From Chelonoidis abingdonii (Eukaryota > Chordata > Testudines > Testudinidae): a stretch of 64,000 nt of DNA. Below the pieces are notes generated by a model. The model made no database searches. It saw only the letters and a program-made list of their open reading frames with translations, and had not been told where the DNA came from. The stretch lies in contig NC_133774.1 of assembly GCF_003597395.2 (NCBI RefSeq), positions 37,673,067 through 37,737,066 on the forward strand, written 5' to 3'. The translations under genes were made by a program, and so were the position numbers. Shown here piece by piece: positions 25,253 to 36,369 of this stretch; position 1 is the stretch's first letter; each line of letters starts with the position of its first letter.

Positions 25253-26934
25253 CACCTCAGGCTGCAAAGGGGCATGCTAGAACAGTACACACCTCTTACA
25301 AATATATTTTACGAAATATAAAAATATAGGCTATGCATCTCTTGTTAAACACATGGTCCTAATGCAGACATTCAAATACTACACCTTCTATGAGGTGGAA
25401 GAAACTGTTCTTCCTCTCCATCCCCCAAAAGACTGATGTCATCCTCTATTTCTAAATATTAAGCTGTGCTGGCTGTTGGAAAAACAGCTTGGCCAAAAAG
25501 CTTGAGTCATTCCTTTTCTTCCCCTTAAGGCATTGCTAACTACAAGCCAATCAAGGTGGAATACTTTAACTTGCTCTCCTCCAGAGCAGCACACTCCTGA
25601 AGCACCCTTATTACATTTGCATAATTCTCCCCATCCCCACCAGTGACTACCAACAGATGATACCTTGCTGAGCAATCCATTCCCATTTTATAACAGTGCG
25701 GGAGAATGCATTGGTATCAATCCAGTCGTGAAGTTCACTTATTTGGGTTATGGATTTTTTTATGTGAGCTCTGAGCTACTTTTATTTGATTAGTGGGTAT
25801 ATATGAAATGGGAAACGCAGCATAACTGTTCTGTTACCATTCAAAATAGCATAGTTATGTGAGAGAATTTACACTCTCGCTGGAGTAAACTAGAAATAAA
25901 GTTTCTAATCAGGCTCAGGCAAAATAGGACTGAAAACTCCAGAGAGCTTTTTAGTAAATAGAAATGTAATAATGCTGGATAGAATCCCTGCTTTTCAAAG
26001 TGATCATTCTGGTTAGGGCTAGATAGTGGGTTACTCACTGCAATGATTTCTAGAAAAGAGAGGACAGAGTTAAAATGTGACTTAAGACACCAATTGAGAA
26101 AACAATTTCAGTGCAGTCTTGCTGGGTGTTTATACCACATTATAATTAAATTAGGGCACTGCATGGCCTAGAGTCATCTAGCCACCTCCTGCATAGAGCT
26201 GTATTTCCTCGGTCCCGTGTTCTTTTGCTCTCTCTCTCCCATACGCCTATTATGGGACAAATGTAAAACAGGACAATGTCAATAGTATCAGTAATAATGC
26301 TAAGCATTTATGTAGAATGTTTTCAGCGTTAACGGAATGCTCTGTATCTCCATGAATAATATTAGGATTATGGGGACCATTACTTCACATCATCTAACTT
26401 TGATTAGGACCCCTTTAAGCATAGCTGGTACTGGATAGATTAAGAGCTAGATGGTTGCTGGGACCAGTGATGTGGCCCACACAACGTAGAGGGGTTTGAT
26501 TCAGCGTTTGAACATTGGTGAACTTTTAGAACCTGGCCTATGGTGGTCATACTTCAGGCTCTCCTTCACCAGCAGCTTCTGATACCACATGCTGTGTGAT
26601 ACACTCACTGGGAAAGTTTGACTAAAATAGCTTAGAAACTATTCTAATTGTGCAAGAGCCATGATATTGATGTCAAGGCAGTTTTTGAGATGGAGAGTAG
26701 TCTTGGACACAAGTCATTTTGTTTGTGACTTGCTGAGTGAGAGCCATGATCTTCTTCACTCCCTCACTAACAGTGGAATCTACCCTTATGCAGAGGGTCA
26801 GAATGAGCCTTAAGCACCATATAAGTCCTAGAAGCCCTCTGTGGCCCTGATCCTGTAGGCTGCCCCATGGGCAGGAATCATGTGCCCATGTGAAGTCCTA
26901 TTGAAATTAGTATATTACAGGAGGGTGGGTAGGA
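25253..26934. other. Unassigned sequence
   Basis: No gene or repeat recognised. Confidence 0.4.
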
Positions 26935-27092
26935 TTTACCAGCTCTACTCCATTTGCTATTTTGTATCCCTCTATCATGCCCCCTCTCTAATTTGTCTCT
27001 TATCTAAACTAAATAATCCTGACCTTTGTGCTTACTCCATGTCTTTTTACACACTCCTAAAAAGTTTTGTTCCCCTGGCTTTGAACCCCAGC
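26935..27092 (-). mobile_element. CR1 LINE fragment
   Basis: CTCTATCATGCCCCCTCTC and TCTAAACTAAATAATCCTGACC are the reverse complement of the CR1 ORF2 end (DMIEVYK..LSLEKR region). It is interrupted on the right by a PLE. Confidence 0.65.
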
Positions 27093-27101
27093 CTCAGTAG
27101 A

Positions 27102-27291
27102 AGCAGCAAAGAATCCTGTGGCACCTTATAGATTAACAGACGTATTGAAGCATGAGCTTTCATGGGTGAATACCCACTTCGTCAGATGCATGTAGTGGAA
27201 ATATCCAGGGGCAGGTATATATATGCAAGCAAGAAGCAGGCTGGAGATGCTGCTTTTACAGATCCAGACTAACACGGCTACCCCTCTGTGT
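27102..27291 (-). mobile_element. Short Penelope-like element with 9-bp duplication
   Basis: The left end is the PLE 3' tail (CAAAGAATCCTGTGGCACC..TCGTCAGATGCATG). The right end is the terminal motif CCAGACTAACACGGCTACCCCTC. CTCAGTAGA flanks both sides (27093-27101 and 27292-27300) as an exact 9-base duplication. At 190 bp only terminal sequence is left and no protein is encoded. Confidence 0.8.
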
Positions 27292-27300
27292 CTCAGTAGA

Positions 27301-27698
27301 GTTACTTCTGTTTGACTCCATTGTATGTGACAGCAAATTATGGCTGTAATCATGAGGCATTTTAGGTCAGAAAAAGGTGGGGGTTGTGCATTTTATAGCA
27401 CATTAGAAAGGGGCATAATATGGAGTCACAGCTCTCTCATACACTGTATGTAAAATATATATGAATAACATATTCAACATCTGCACCAGTGGTGTTTAAT
27501 CTGTAATTCTAGATCCACATGCAGCTCTTTCACTCCAGCAATTTGATCAGCATTTCACATTTTCACTCACGCCGCCTGTTCTTACAGCAGTGTCTAATGA
27601 TTCAGTGCAGTGCAAACTCACAGTTCTACTGTCCCAGAAAGTGTTCAGAGGCAGGGGAAAGAAAACCTCATCTGCCCTTCCCAGCAGCCAGAAGAAAG
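27301..27698. other. Unassigned sequence
   Basis: No recognised feature. Open frames extending into the GC-rich MITE to the right are artefacts. Confidence 0.4.
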
Positions 27699-27706
27699 GG
27701 TAGAAA

Positions 27707-27973
27707 CAGGGCCGGCTCCAGGCCCCAGCACGCCAAGCGCGTGCTTGGGGCGGCATGCCACGGGGGGTGCTCTGCTAGGAGGGCAGCAGGCAGCTCCAGT
27801 GAACCTCCCGCAGGCATCCCTGCGGAGGGTCTGCTGGTCCCGTGGCTCCGGTGGAGCATCCGCAGGCACGCCTGCGGGAGGTCCACCAGAGCAGCGGGAC
27901 CGGCGAGCGGCAGAGTGCCCCCCCATGGCATGCCACCGTGCTTGGGGCGGCAAAATGGCTAGAGCCAGCCCTG
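27707..27973. mobile_element. hAT-type MITE, about 267 bp, GC-rich
   Basis: Ends CAGGGCCGGCTCCAG and, complemented, CAGGGCTGGCTCTAG. GGTAGAAA precedes it (27699-27706) and GTAGAAA follows (27974-27980); counting the shared G gives an 8-base duplication. Internal inverted segments centre on GCAGGCATCCCTGC and GCAGGCACGCCTGC. Six overlapping frames on both strands come from its GC content, not from genes. Confidence 0.85.
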
Positions 27974-27980
27974 GTAGAAA

Positions 27981-28569
27981 GAAGAGGAGACATGCTGAAT
28001 GGGTTTACAAAGAACAACAAAACGTTCAGGGCATGGTGTCTTGATGCTGTAACGCTATGATTACATCCTAGTTGTGTTGCAACTAGGCACATTCACGTTG
28101 ATACAAATTTGCACTGTAATGTCAGAACATCACTCTCAATTTGTGTTTGTAAACAGTGCCTTGAACTGACCATGTGACTCAACAGCTCCAAAAGGCTGAC
28201 TACTGCTAACATACACTAGATCTCTTAGTGTTTGTGTTTATGTGTGACATGGAATTTTAAAGAATAATTTTGTCTGTAATACAAGCCGTTGTTTTCAGTC
28301 CCAGTAAAAGTAGAGGTCACGGTCCACGTGATGGTTAGTATCCACCAGATGGCACAAGCTCTCCCCCTTTGTTAGCAGCTGGCAGGAAAAAAGCCAGTAC
28401 AATGCTACATGATCAAAATTTACTGTCTATTACTTTCACACAGACTTGCAATGTCTGGTTTACATTTTTTAATGTGACTGGTTTAATATCTTTAGTTTCT
28501 GCTGTAGCTGACAATTCCTATACTGTTGGCACCTTGCGTCTGGAGGCCTTTACAGATGCACATTAATTC
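27981..28569. other. Unassigned sequence
   Basis: No gene or repeat recognised. Confidence 0.4.
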
Positions 28570-28700
28570 ATTTTTATAACAGCCATAGAAAGAACGAGGT
28601 AAGTCACTTTAAGTGGTGAGTGAACTGAGGCATAGAGGCCACAGAAGCTCAGTGGCCAAGTAGGGACTGCAGACCAGGACCCCTCTCCCCTAAGCTAACT
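28570..28700 (+). repeat. MIR-like SINE fragment
   Basis: TTTTTATAACAGCCATAG..GTGAACTGAGGCATAGAGG..AGCTCAGTGGCCAAG resembles the MIR core. Diverged. Confidence 0.4.
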
Positions 28701-29019
28701 ACTACCTGATACTAAGGAATTAATAAAAATGAATGTAAAATTATTACAAGACATAATCACATCTATCCTATAGCCTGGCCAAACTGTGCTCAGTACAGTA
28801 CTGATAATGGGAAATGCAGAGGGCTTTATGCCACCAGTGTGTGGTTTTTTTTGTTTTTCCCCTGCTGTTCTCCCAGATGCAACTTAGAGCAGCCCTTTGC
28901 TGCTGATTAATTCAAATACATCCATACTCTTCCCCCTCCACCCACTTTGTTACCAGATTTGCCTGTTACTTTGGGGTATGCTCATCTATTAGGGTTATTA
29001 TGTGAGGTGCAGGTGGGTG

Positions 29020-30650
29020 GGAGTCTATAATTCGATCCATGTACTGCTTGTGTCACTTGTGTTCTCATATGGAGCTATACATCTCCTTCCTGCGAGTTCC
29101 TTCCCAATGGAGCTATCCTGCAGGACCTAGGTTCCCCAGGGCTGGGATCTTCCAGCCCCAGAATCAGATGAACATACACACATTAACAGAGCATGTCTGA
29201 GAGGACCAGGATAATCAGCACTCCCATGCTGATCCCTTATATGTCCATGGATTCAATAGGCTGGGTCTAGCAGCATTTCCAAGCTGTCACCCTCATGGGC
29301 ACTTGGATTCAGCAGGCTGGGTCAAACAGCACTCGAAGCTGTCACCCTCCTATGCCAGCCATGGGCACCACACCGGAACAGAGTACACCTGAGCAGGCTG
29401 GTTCGAGCAGCACTTTCAATCTGCCACCCTTATATGCCCCTGGACAAAGCAGACTGGGTCGAGCAGCACTTCCAAGCTGCCAGTCTCATATGTCCCAGGT
29501 TCAGCATGTCTCTATCCCCATTTTCATGTTATACTCGTTCTAGTAGTAATCTACTTCATGCGCAAACCCCACAGGATTTTTGGATGCTGCAGGGATCTTT
29601 AGCTTAGGTACAAGAAGCATTGCTGCAGAGCGAATGGGGAAGCCAAAAAATACCCAGAATTGGGGCTGGGGGGAGGGAGGGGGGAAAGAGAAGCAACCAG
29701 CTTAACCATGAAAGTTATTTATTGCCAGGTGATAACCATACAAGGAGAGCCAAACAAACAAAACAATTATAATAATAAATTTAACTTTAAATTTGATTAT
29801 AAAAAGTCAGGTTTAGAAAGCTATAACTGATCACACAAGTCAGGGTCAGAAGGCTTTACCTAGAGAGAGCGAGTGAGCTGGGTTCTCACCACTCCGTGAA
29901 GCTTGAATCGAACAGGGGTCCCAGGTGGTGGTGGTAGCTGAGGGTCCAGAGTGCTGGAGGCAGGTAGAACTCCTAACCCGATCAGTCAGGAAAAGTTGAA
30001 GTCCCAGTGGAACTGATGCAGATTTTGGATCCAGGCATAGAACGCTTACTTGAGCATGGGTAGGGGTTTTCAGGGAAACATCTAGTGTTCTCCCTTGAAC
30101 CATTGTTTTGTCTGTGTAAACTGGTGGCTTAAGGGAGTTTACCAAAGTTGTTTTGTTCAGCTAGACAATAGGAACTAATCATTCCTGGCTATGGGCGGTG
30201 TTCCTTGGAGGGAGCTCACAATGCAATTAGGGAGTTTCAGTATTTTTGGATACCAATAAAGGATTTATTAGTAGAATTGGTCTGATAACTACTGAGCGGG
30301 GTGTGTGCAGGCGTGGGTTCATAAACATCTGGAGCAGAGATACCCCATTATGCAGTGCTTCCCTGCTTTTCTGGTCCCAGAGTTCCATGTGGTTCCTGCC
30401 TTAGAATCTCTGTTCTCCATTCTGTATGCCAAGGGAGATGCCTCCCTGTCCCATCTTCAATGCAAATGAGGCTAGAGGAGTTTCTTCAATCCTGTCACCT
30501 TGTCCGGAGAGGTTTAGGTGTGTCTCCTTCTGCCTTTTCATTGCTTTTTATAAGTCTTTTTTTTTTTTTTCTGATTAGTTTTGGTTCAAGCAGAGGCTAG
30601 GGAGGTGGGTTTGGGAGGTCTTTCGTGAGTTAGATAGGCTGGGTACTGCA
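29020..30650 (-). mobile_element. LTR-like element block
   Basis: The segment from TTAACCATGAAAGTTATTTATTGCCAGG (about 29700) through the repeated GGTGGTGGTGG and the GATACCCCATTATGCAG stretch (30345) matches a turtle LTR-class repeat I recall, read on the minus strand. No intact retroviral gene is visible. The edges are approximate, and a minisatellite forms its left part. Confidence 0.5.
29215..29525. repeat. Minisatellite, about 55-60 bp units
   Basis: Four to five imperfect units share CAGGCTGGGTC(T/A)A..CAGCA(C/T)T..AAGCTG(T/C)CACCCT..ATATG. The unit starts near 29245, 29305, 29390 and 29450. Confidence 0.6.
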
Positions 30651-30959
30651 CCTTGGTTCCCCAAGAACACAGAGCTGACAGGTAACACCTTCATATCCCT
30701 TTTCAGGTATCTCCATGCAATGAGCAAAAATAAATGTATAAAACATATACTAGCAGGAACTTCTATGCATAGCTGGTCTCTGGCTTTAGAAAGAAATGCT
30801 AAAAAAAAAAAAAAAATCACAAAATACAGACAAGCTTTTTTGTATGCCTATATTATGGTAATACTGCTACATATTCTTACTCTTTATGTTTGAGACAATA
30901 AGCGCCTATCTAAAGATTTTAATTTTCAAAGTGCTGTCCAGACATTAATTAATGAATTT

Positions 30960-31062
30960 TCAACAGATCCCTATGAGATAGATAAGTTTAATTAACTCCA
31001 TTTTACAGACAGTAAACAGGCAGAGAGTATTTCAGCGATTTGCCCAAGGCACCACAGGATTT
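30960..31062 (+). repeat. MIR-like SINE fragment
   Basis: CCCTATGAGATAGATAAG..CTCCATTTTACAGACAG..CAGAGAGTATTTCAGCGATTTGCCCAAGGC is the conserved MIR core with clear order. Confidence 0.7.
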
Positions 31063-31249
31063 TTTTTGGTTTAAACATACATGTTGCTATGTATTTATGC
31101 TGGAGAATACATAGGTCAAAGCAATGTGACTTGCACTTGGAACAGAAGTGGGTGATGGTCCTTAGTTCCTGGGACAGTTCATTCCACAGTCTCAGACAGT
31201 TCTGTCTCTTGCACAGACAAGCTTTAGCCTTATTGCTAAGAGTTCCATT

Positions 31250-31568
31250 GTGCTAGAGGAGCCCCGTTGTTGCCCACGGTCTTCGTCTTAGCACTTTAGG
31301 CAGCCTTTTAAATATACTGGGCTCTGGCTCTGGAGCACCTTGAAGATATGGAGCTAGACCTTGAACTTGACTCAGTATTCATGGGAAGCCAAAGTAGAGA
31401 GTAGAGGACAGGTTTGATGCATCCATGGTAGAGAGTGTCGCTGAGGAGATGCGCTGCAATGTTCTGTACTAGTTGGAGTTTCCTAATCAGTGAAGGCTTC
31501 ATGTTCAAGTATATTACAGCGGAGTATTCCAGTGATGACCGCATGAATAAGTGAGGCCGGGTCATCAT
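31250..31568 (-). pseudogene. L2-like LINE, end of reverse transcriptase ORF
   Basis: The minus strand encodes SLEYSAVIYL..LIRKLQLVQNIAAHLL..IKPVLYSLLWLPM, the C-terminal signature of L2/CR1-group LINEs (LQLVQNAAARLL, then a HWLP-like motif). A frameshift follows directly, so the frame is not functional. Confidence 0.65.
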
Positions 31569-31722
31569 CTTCTAGGATCTATAACATTTTCTACCATCTC
31601 TGGTTGGTTGGCTAGTAGATTTTGACCTAAGAAGATCCTAGAAGAGGATAATTAGGAAACTCCAACTAGTACAAGTCAAATCTCCTAGCCAACCAGAGAT
31701 AGTAGAAAATGTTACAGATGCT
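31569..31722. repeat. Scrambled inverted copies next to the LINE
   Basis: Inverted pairs are 31465-31487 with 31651-31673 (23 bases, exact), 31569-31580 with 31633-31644 (12 bases, exact) and 31581-31620 with 31680-31719 (4-base gap). The order on the right is not the simple mirror of the left. Confidence 0.8.
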
Positions 31723-33338
31723 GTTCTGTGAGAGTTTAGCATTTGTGAGGAATCGAAGAGTACTCTTAGGTTGAGGATTGAATTGACCAATTATGAATGT
31801 GCATGCATGTGCCTTCAACTAGAGGAAACTGTACCATGGCTGCAAACTCTTCAAAATACTTTCTTTTGCCCACCAACATCTCCTGTGTCTCTTGAGTTCA
31901 GCTTCAACCAGCTGTTGCTCATCTCTGAGCAGATCCCAGCAACATGTTCACCCTGCTGCCATCTAGGGTTTGGTATTGAATGAGGAAGGTGTTCTGAATA
32001 CTATAGGTAAATTACACTCTGTATTGGTTTGGGGGGGAAAATCACTTCCTTTATTTGTGTATAGAACTGAGAACTCAGATTCTAACATAGTGCTCAATAA
32101 ACTGGATATCTCCATTCCTACTGCATACGCATCATCCTTGTAAACAAAGCTGAGATACTTGCTGTGGTGGACTCCAGCCTTGGTCCCCAGGCTATGCACT
32201 ATGTACTATTGTACTGTACAAAGATGGAAGCCCCTCTGTTTATCCTACTCCTTCATTTTCATCCCTTGAAAATGAAGCACAAGGAACAAAATGATAAACA
32301 CTAATAGCCCATGTTCTCTAAGAAGCTTCCCCACTCTCATCTCTTTTGTTGAAGCTGTTTTGTAACTTTAAAATGTTATTTACGAGACAATTGATCCATG
32401 ACAAGTGTGCTGTGTGTGGAAAGGAGGAGAATTAAATGTGAGATTGTTGTGTGTGTCAAAGAACCTGGCTATTCCAGCATTTCTTGGCCAAAAGGTATAT
32501 GCTTCACTTCTACATTTGGGAGCCAAGTAGATTAGCAAAACAACCACATTACTCTCTACATAAGATTGTCTAACCTTCAAAAATGTGGCTAGATCAATTT
32601 CCCCTATGTTAAAAATACCCCCAAATGCCTGTGTTTTCCTTGAATGTATGTACCTAGAATGTTCTTGAGAGAACACCTCCAGATCCCACCATTCTTGCCA
32701 CATGATGTGGGGAGGGTGTGGTGGCGCAAGGAATGGAGCCGTGGGCATAGCACTCTGGAGGTTAGTTAGCTGAGAATGGAATCCAGTTTTGCATTTGGAA
32801 CGGATGAATATGGAAATAAGATCTAATGAATAAAGCAGATTGATTGCACAGTTTGTAAAGTATTACAGCATCATTGGCAGCAGGGCTTTACTTTATTAAT
32901 CCAGGATCAGTAAATAAGTTGGAAGGTAGAATTCAGCACAAGAAATGGAAGTTCTGTAAGAGCCTAAGTTAGTTCTTATACTGGAGAACACACGACACCA
33001 CTAATTACATAGCTAATAAAATTATGGGCACTTAAAAATTGTTCTTATGGTGTATTAGCTCTAGTCAGTTATTTCCATAATGTGCATTTCTTTGCAATCT
33101 CAGTCTGCTGCCATCTAGTCCTTGGTTTTATGTGAGAGGTCAATTCTGAACCACTTTAGGCAATTATTCAGATATAGTTCCAGTGTAATACGGAAAAGTA
33201 ATGTTGCTGCCGCTTGCTATTGAGCCATGCAACAGTAACATTGCCCACTATACTGCTATATTTGCTCATTCAGATCTGCTCCTTCCACTGTAGTTAATGA
33301 GGGGGTAGGAGAGAAGCTTTGTTAACATCTTAAAAAGA
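31723..33338. other. Unassigned sequence
   Basis: No gene or repeat recognised. The 122-codon frame at 32380-32748 (minus) has no identifiable domain. Confidence 0.4.
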
Positions 33339-33339
33339 T

Positions 33340-33370
<31 letters not shown>

Positions 33371-33388
33371 ATAGCGAGAGAGAGAATT
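33339..33388. repeat. Compound (TG)n(AG)n microsatellite
   Basis: About 10 TG units followed by interrupted AG units. Confidence 0.9.
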
Positions 33389-33838
33389 TGTATACAAATA
33401 TTGTGTAGTAGTCATCACAGTTCATCCTGATGAAGACGATGTGAACTCTTGTTATGCCCCCTTGGTAACTTTTTTTCCTATTTTTGGTGACAAAGGTAAG
33501 TGATTGTGTAAAACCAACATGTAAAGATGTGTCTAGCGTCAACTGTCACTAACAGGTCAGGATCCTTCTGTATCTGACTCAAAAAAGGCAGGCAAAGCCT
33601 GCTCTCAGAAGTCTCCATTGATATGTAAACATTCCCTTACTCCGTATTGTCAGGGAAGATTAAATGGTTCTGGCTTGTAATGTCATGGTGTGATTTTTGG
33701 ATGGCTTTCTGAATGAGGAATGTGGCCATCCCAACTAATATACTAGCTTTTCACAATTAACATAGCAAGGAAAATGATGCAACAGTGAGTTCCACTGAAG
33801 AAAAATGATGGTTGTTACTTTTTTAACCCTTTAACTGA

Positions 33839-34140
33839 CAGGGCCGCCCGGGGAGATGGCAGAGTGGGGCAATTTGCCCTGTGAGCCCTGGCCGAGAATC
33901 CCTTCCCTGGGTAGAGCCATCTTTTTAATTTTTATTCACCTGGCGGTGGTCCGGGTCTTTGGTGGCATTTCGGCAGCGGATCCTTCAGTGCCACTGAAGA
34001 TGCAGAGCGAGTGAAGGACCCGCTGTTGCCGCAGACTTGAGCACCGCCCTGTGAGTACAAACGCCGCAGCGGGTGGCGGCTTTTTTTATGTCCGCTCCCC
34101 CGCTTTGCCCTAGGCCCCTTGAATCCTCTGGGCGGCCCTG
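33839..34140. mobile_element. hAT-type MITE, 302 bp
   Basis: Ends CAGGGCCGCCCGGGG and, complemented, CAGGGCCGCCCAGAGG. Flanks TTAACTGA (33831-33838) and TTAACCGA (34141-34148) form an 8-base duplication with one mismatch. Noncoding; the short frames on it are artefacts. Confidence 0.85.
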
Positions 34141-34372
34141 TTAACCGACTTGTTAACATTCTGTGATGGAGATCACTATGAACATAGCCATGCTCTTTAC
34201 TCTCAAGAGTTGTCAACACTTAACTGAATGTTCATCTGATATCTTTAGGTGGCATTGTTTTTATTTTATCAGTTTGCTCACTGCCCTTCTAGAATGGTCT
34301 GAGTCAAGTCTTGTGCTTTCTTTGTTCCTAGATCTCAGTTGTTACTCTCCATCTCCTCAGGTCATCTCTATC

Positions 34373-34716
34373 CAGGAGCGGTGCCAGGGTTTCTGGCACC
34401 CTAGGCAGAATTCAGGGGGCGCCATTTTGTGCGCTCCCCACGGGGTGTGCGGGAGCTTCCTGTTCCACTCCCATTGCGCCACCAAAGAAGGACCCTCCGC
34501 CGAAATGCTGCAGGCGACAGCAGCAGTCATTGAGCTGCTCAATTGCCTGCCGCTGTTTTCCGCGACACGCTGGCAGAAGGTCCTTCTTCAGCTGCGCAAC
34601 GGGAGTGGAACCGGAAGCTCCCGTGTGCCCCATTGGGAGAGCACAAAATGTCACCCCCTCAAATCCTGGCGCCCTAGGCGACCACCTGGGGTCACCTTAT
34701 GGAAGTGCCGGCCCTG
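34373..34716. mobile_element. Palindromic hAT-type MITE, 344 bp
   Basis: The two halves are inverted copies. The left GTGCGGGAGCTTCCTGTTCC pairs with the right GGAACCGGAAGCTCCCGTGT, and TTGCGC with GCGCAA. Flanks TCTCTATC (34365-34372) and TCTCCGTC (34717-34724) match at 6 of 8. The 193-codon frame across it is composition-driven, not a gene. Confidence 0.75.
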
Positions 34717-34724
34717 TCTCCGTC

Positions 34725-35828
34725 TGTTTAAGATACGTGATTAATTATTGCAATTTTCTGTGTCTGGCCTCTTGGACTACAGCTCTTCTTTACAAATATC
34801 AGTACCACATTGAAGTAGGCAGCCTGTAACTGTGTGCACTTAATAAACAGTGAGTCTTATTACAATCTGAGTTTTCTCTAGATCAGAATTGATGAAGACC
34901 TAGGACTGTTGCCTTTCTAATGTTCCCAATTGATCCCTGAGGGGAAAATACATTTTATATATTTAAAAAAAAAAATCCAGGCTTACACATTTACTGGTGT
35001 CTACTGAAAAGATGAATGTGGTTTTTATTTATTTTATTGCCAACAGTCTTAGCATTTAAGTATCAGCACAAATTCCTGGAGGGGAATTATTAAAAACACA
35101 GATGAGACGCAGACTACATATTGGTAAAGTCTTTCTTGATTCCTTAATCCCATATTACAGATAGATGTGGGTGAAAGGATTTTTGATCAATTTATTAATT
35201 TTTTTATGATGTTTAGGTACCCTAGCACACAGGCCTTCAGCTTGTAAACTCTTTATATAATTATGAGTAACTTTACAGGACTGTATGTATGAGAGTCTGT
35301 CAAGGGCTATATACACGATGTTGCTAATGTGCATAAGTGTTACAGGATCAGGGCTGGAGATATGAATTTCTTTAAGTCCAAGATGAACTTCATTTTTACA
35401 GACTCAATAAGTAGAAGGGCTGCATGCTAGTAAAACTGTCCCTCCAGCCAAGGACCTTTAAGGTTATTGACATTGTTGGGACTTTTTCTTCTTTTGTTCA
35501 AACTCTCAGATGTTCTATTGCCAGTTAACAACACCTCTAGGTTCTGATTTGATTTTAGCCCAGGCTGGTGGTGGTCCTGGAATCTAGCCAAGATTAGCAA
35601 GTGATTCAGAAATAAGAAGGTTAATATTGCTAAAGCCCAATTCAGACAGATATTAGTCATTCTGTGACTGCTACCTGTAAATAAAGTGTAGTCCTCAGGC
35701 TGTGTTATTTGTCAAGTGTTCTGATGAACTGTGTCCTGAATGGGAAGGCACATTTAATGGTCTCTCTGCTGTCTTCTTTGTCTAGAAATAGAGCTAAACC
35801 CAAAGAGACCTTAAAAGCTTCATGTTTA
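34725..35828. other. Unassigned sequence
   Basis: No gene or repeat recognised. Confidence 0.4.
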
Positions 35829-35836
35829 TTTTCCGA

Positions 35837-35933
35837 TAGGGAGACCAGATGTCCCTATCTTATAGGGACAGTCCTGATATTTGGGGCATTGTCTTCTATA
35901 GGTGCCTATTACCCCCCACTCCCCTGTCATAAA
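35837..35933 (-). mobile_element. hAT-type MITE (copy 2), truncated
   Basis: TAGGGAGACCAGATGTCC..GGGACAGTCCTGATATTTGGGG..CTATAGGTGCCTATTACCCCCCACTCCCC matches copies 1, 3 and 4. It stops at TGTCATAAACAG, where an LTR begins, so the LTR appears to have cut it. Confidence 0.7.
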
Positions 35934-36360
35934 CAGATAGCTAAGGGTTAATATCTCTTTCACCTGGAAAGGGTTAACAAACAATACCTGACCAGAGGAC
36001 CAATCAGGAAACAAGATACTTTCAAATCTGGGTGGAGGGAAGTTGGGTGTGAGTTCTTTGTCTGTTGTCTCTCTGGGCTCTGAGAGTGACCACACGAATC
36101 TCCAGGCTCTCTAATCTTCTGTTTCCAATTTGTAAGTACAAAGGTAGAAAGACAATATAGGCTTTTACATTGTTTTTCTGTATTTGCAGATGTGTAGTTT
36201 GCTGGAAATATTTTAAATTGTATTTTTTTAAAGCTTTTTCTAAGTCCTTTCTCAACTTAGAAACAAACAAAACTTGTAATTTGCATATGTGTTCTGCTGG
36301 AGTTTCTGTTGACTCACAGTTGGAGTTCTATTGTTTAACTAACGACCCTCATTAAACCTT
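35934..36360 (+). mobile_element. LTR 5' part, forward
   Basis: Starts TGTCATAAACAGATAGCTAAGG and continues through ACCTGACCAGAGGACCAATCAGG, the start of a common turtle LTR in my recollection. It ends without its 3' part, and the adjacent sequence is the same LTR family read backwards. Confidence 0.55.
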
Positions 36361-36369
36361 AATGGCCCT

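Noticed and set aside
27519..28092. Several overlapping frames of 65-147 codons on both strands
   Set aside because: All are driven by the GC-rich MITE at 27707-27973; they overlap each other in many frames and show no domain.
34163..34744. A 193-codon frame
   Set aside because: It crosses unique sequence and a palindromic MITE and has no protein family resemblance.
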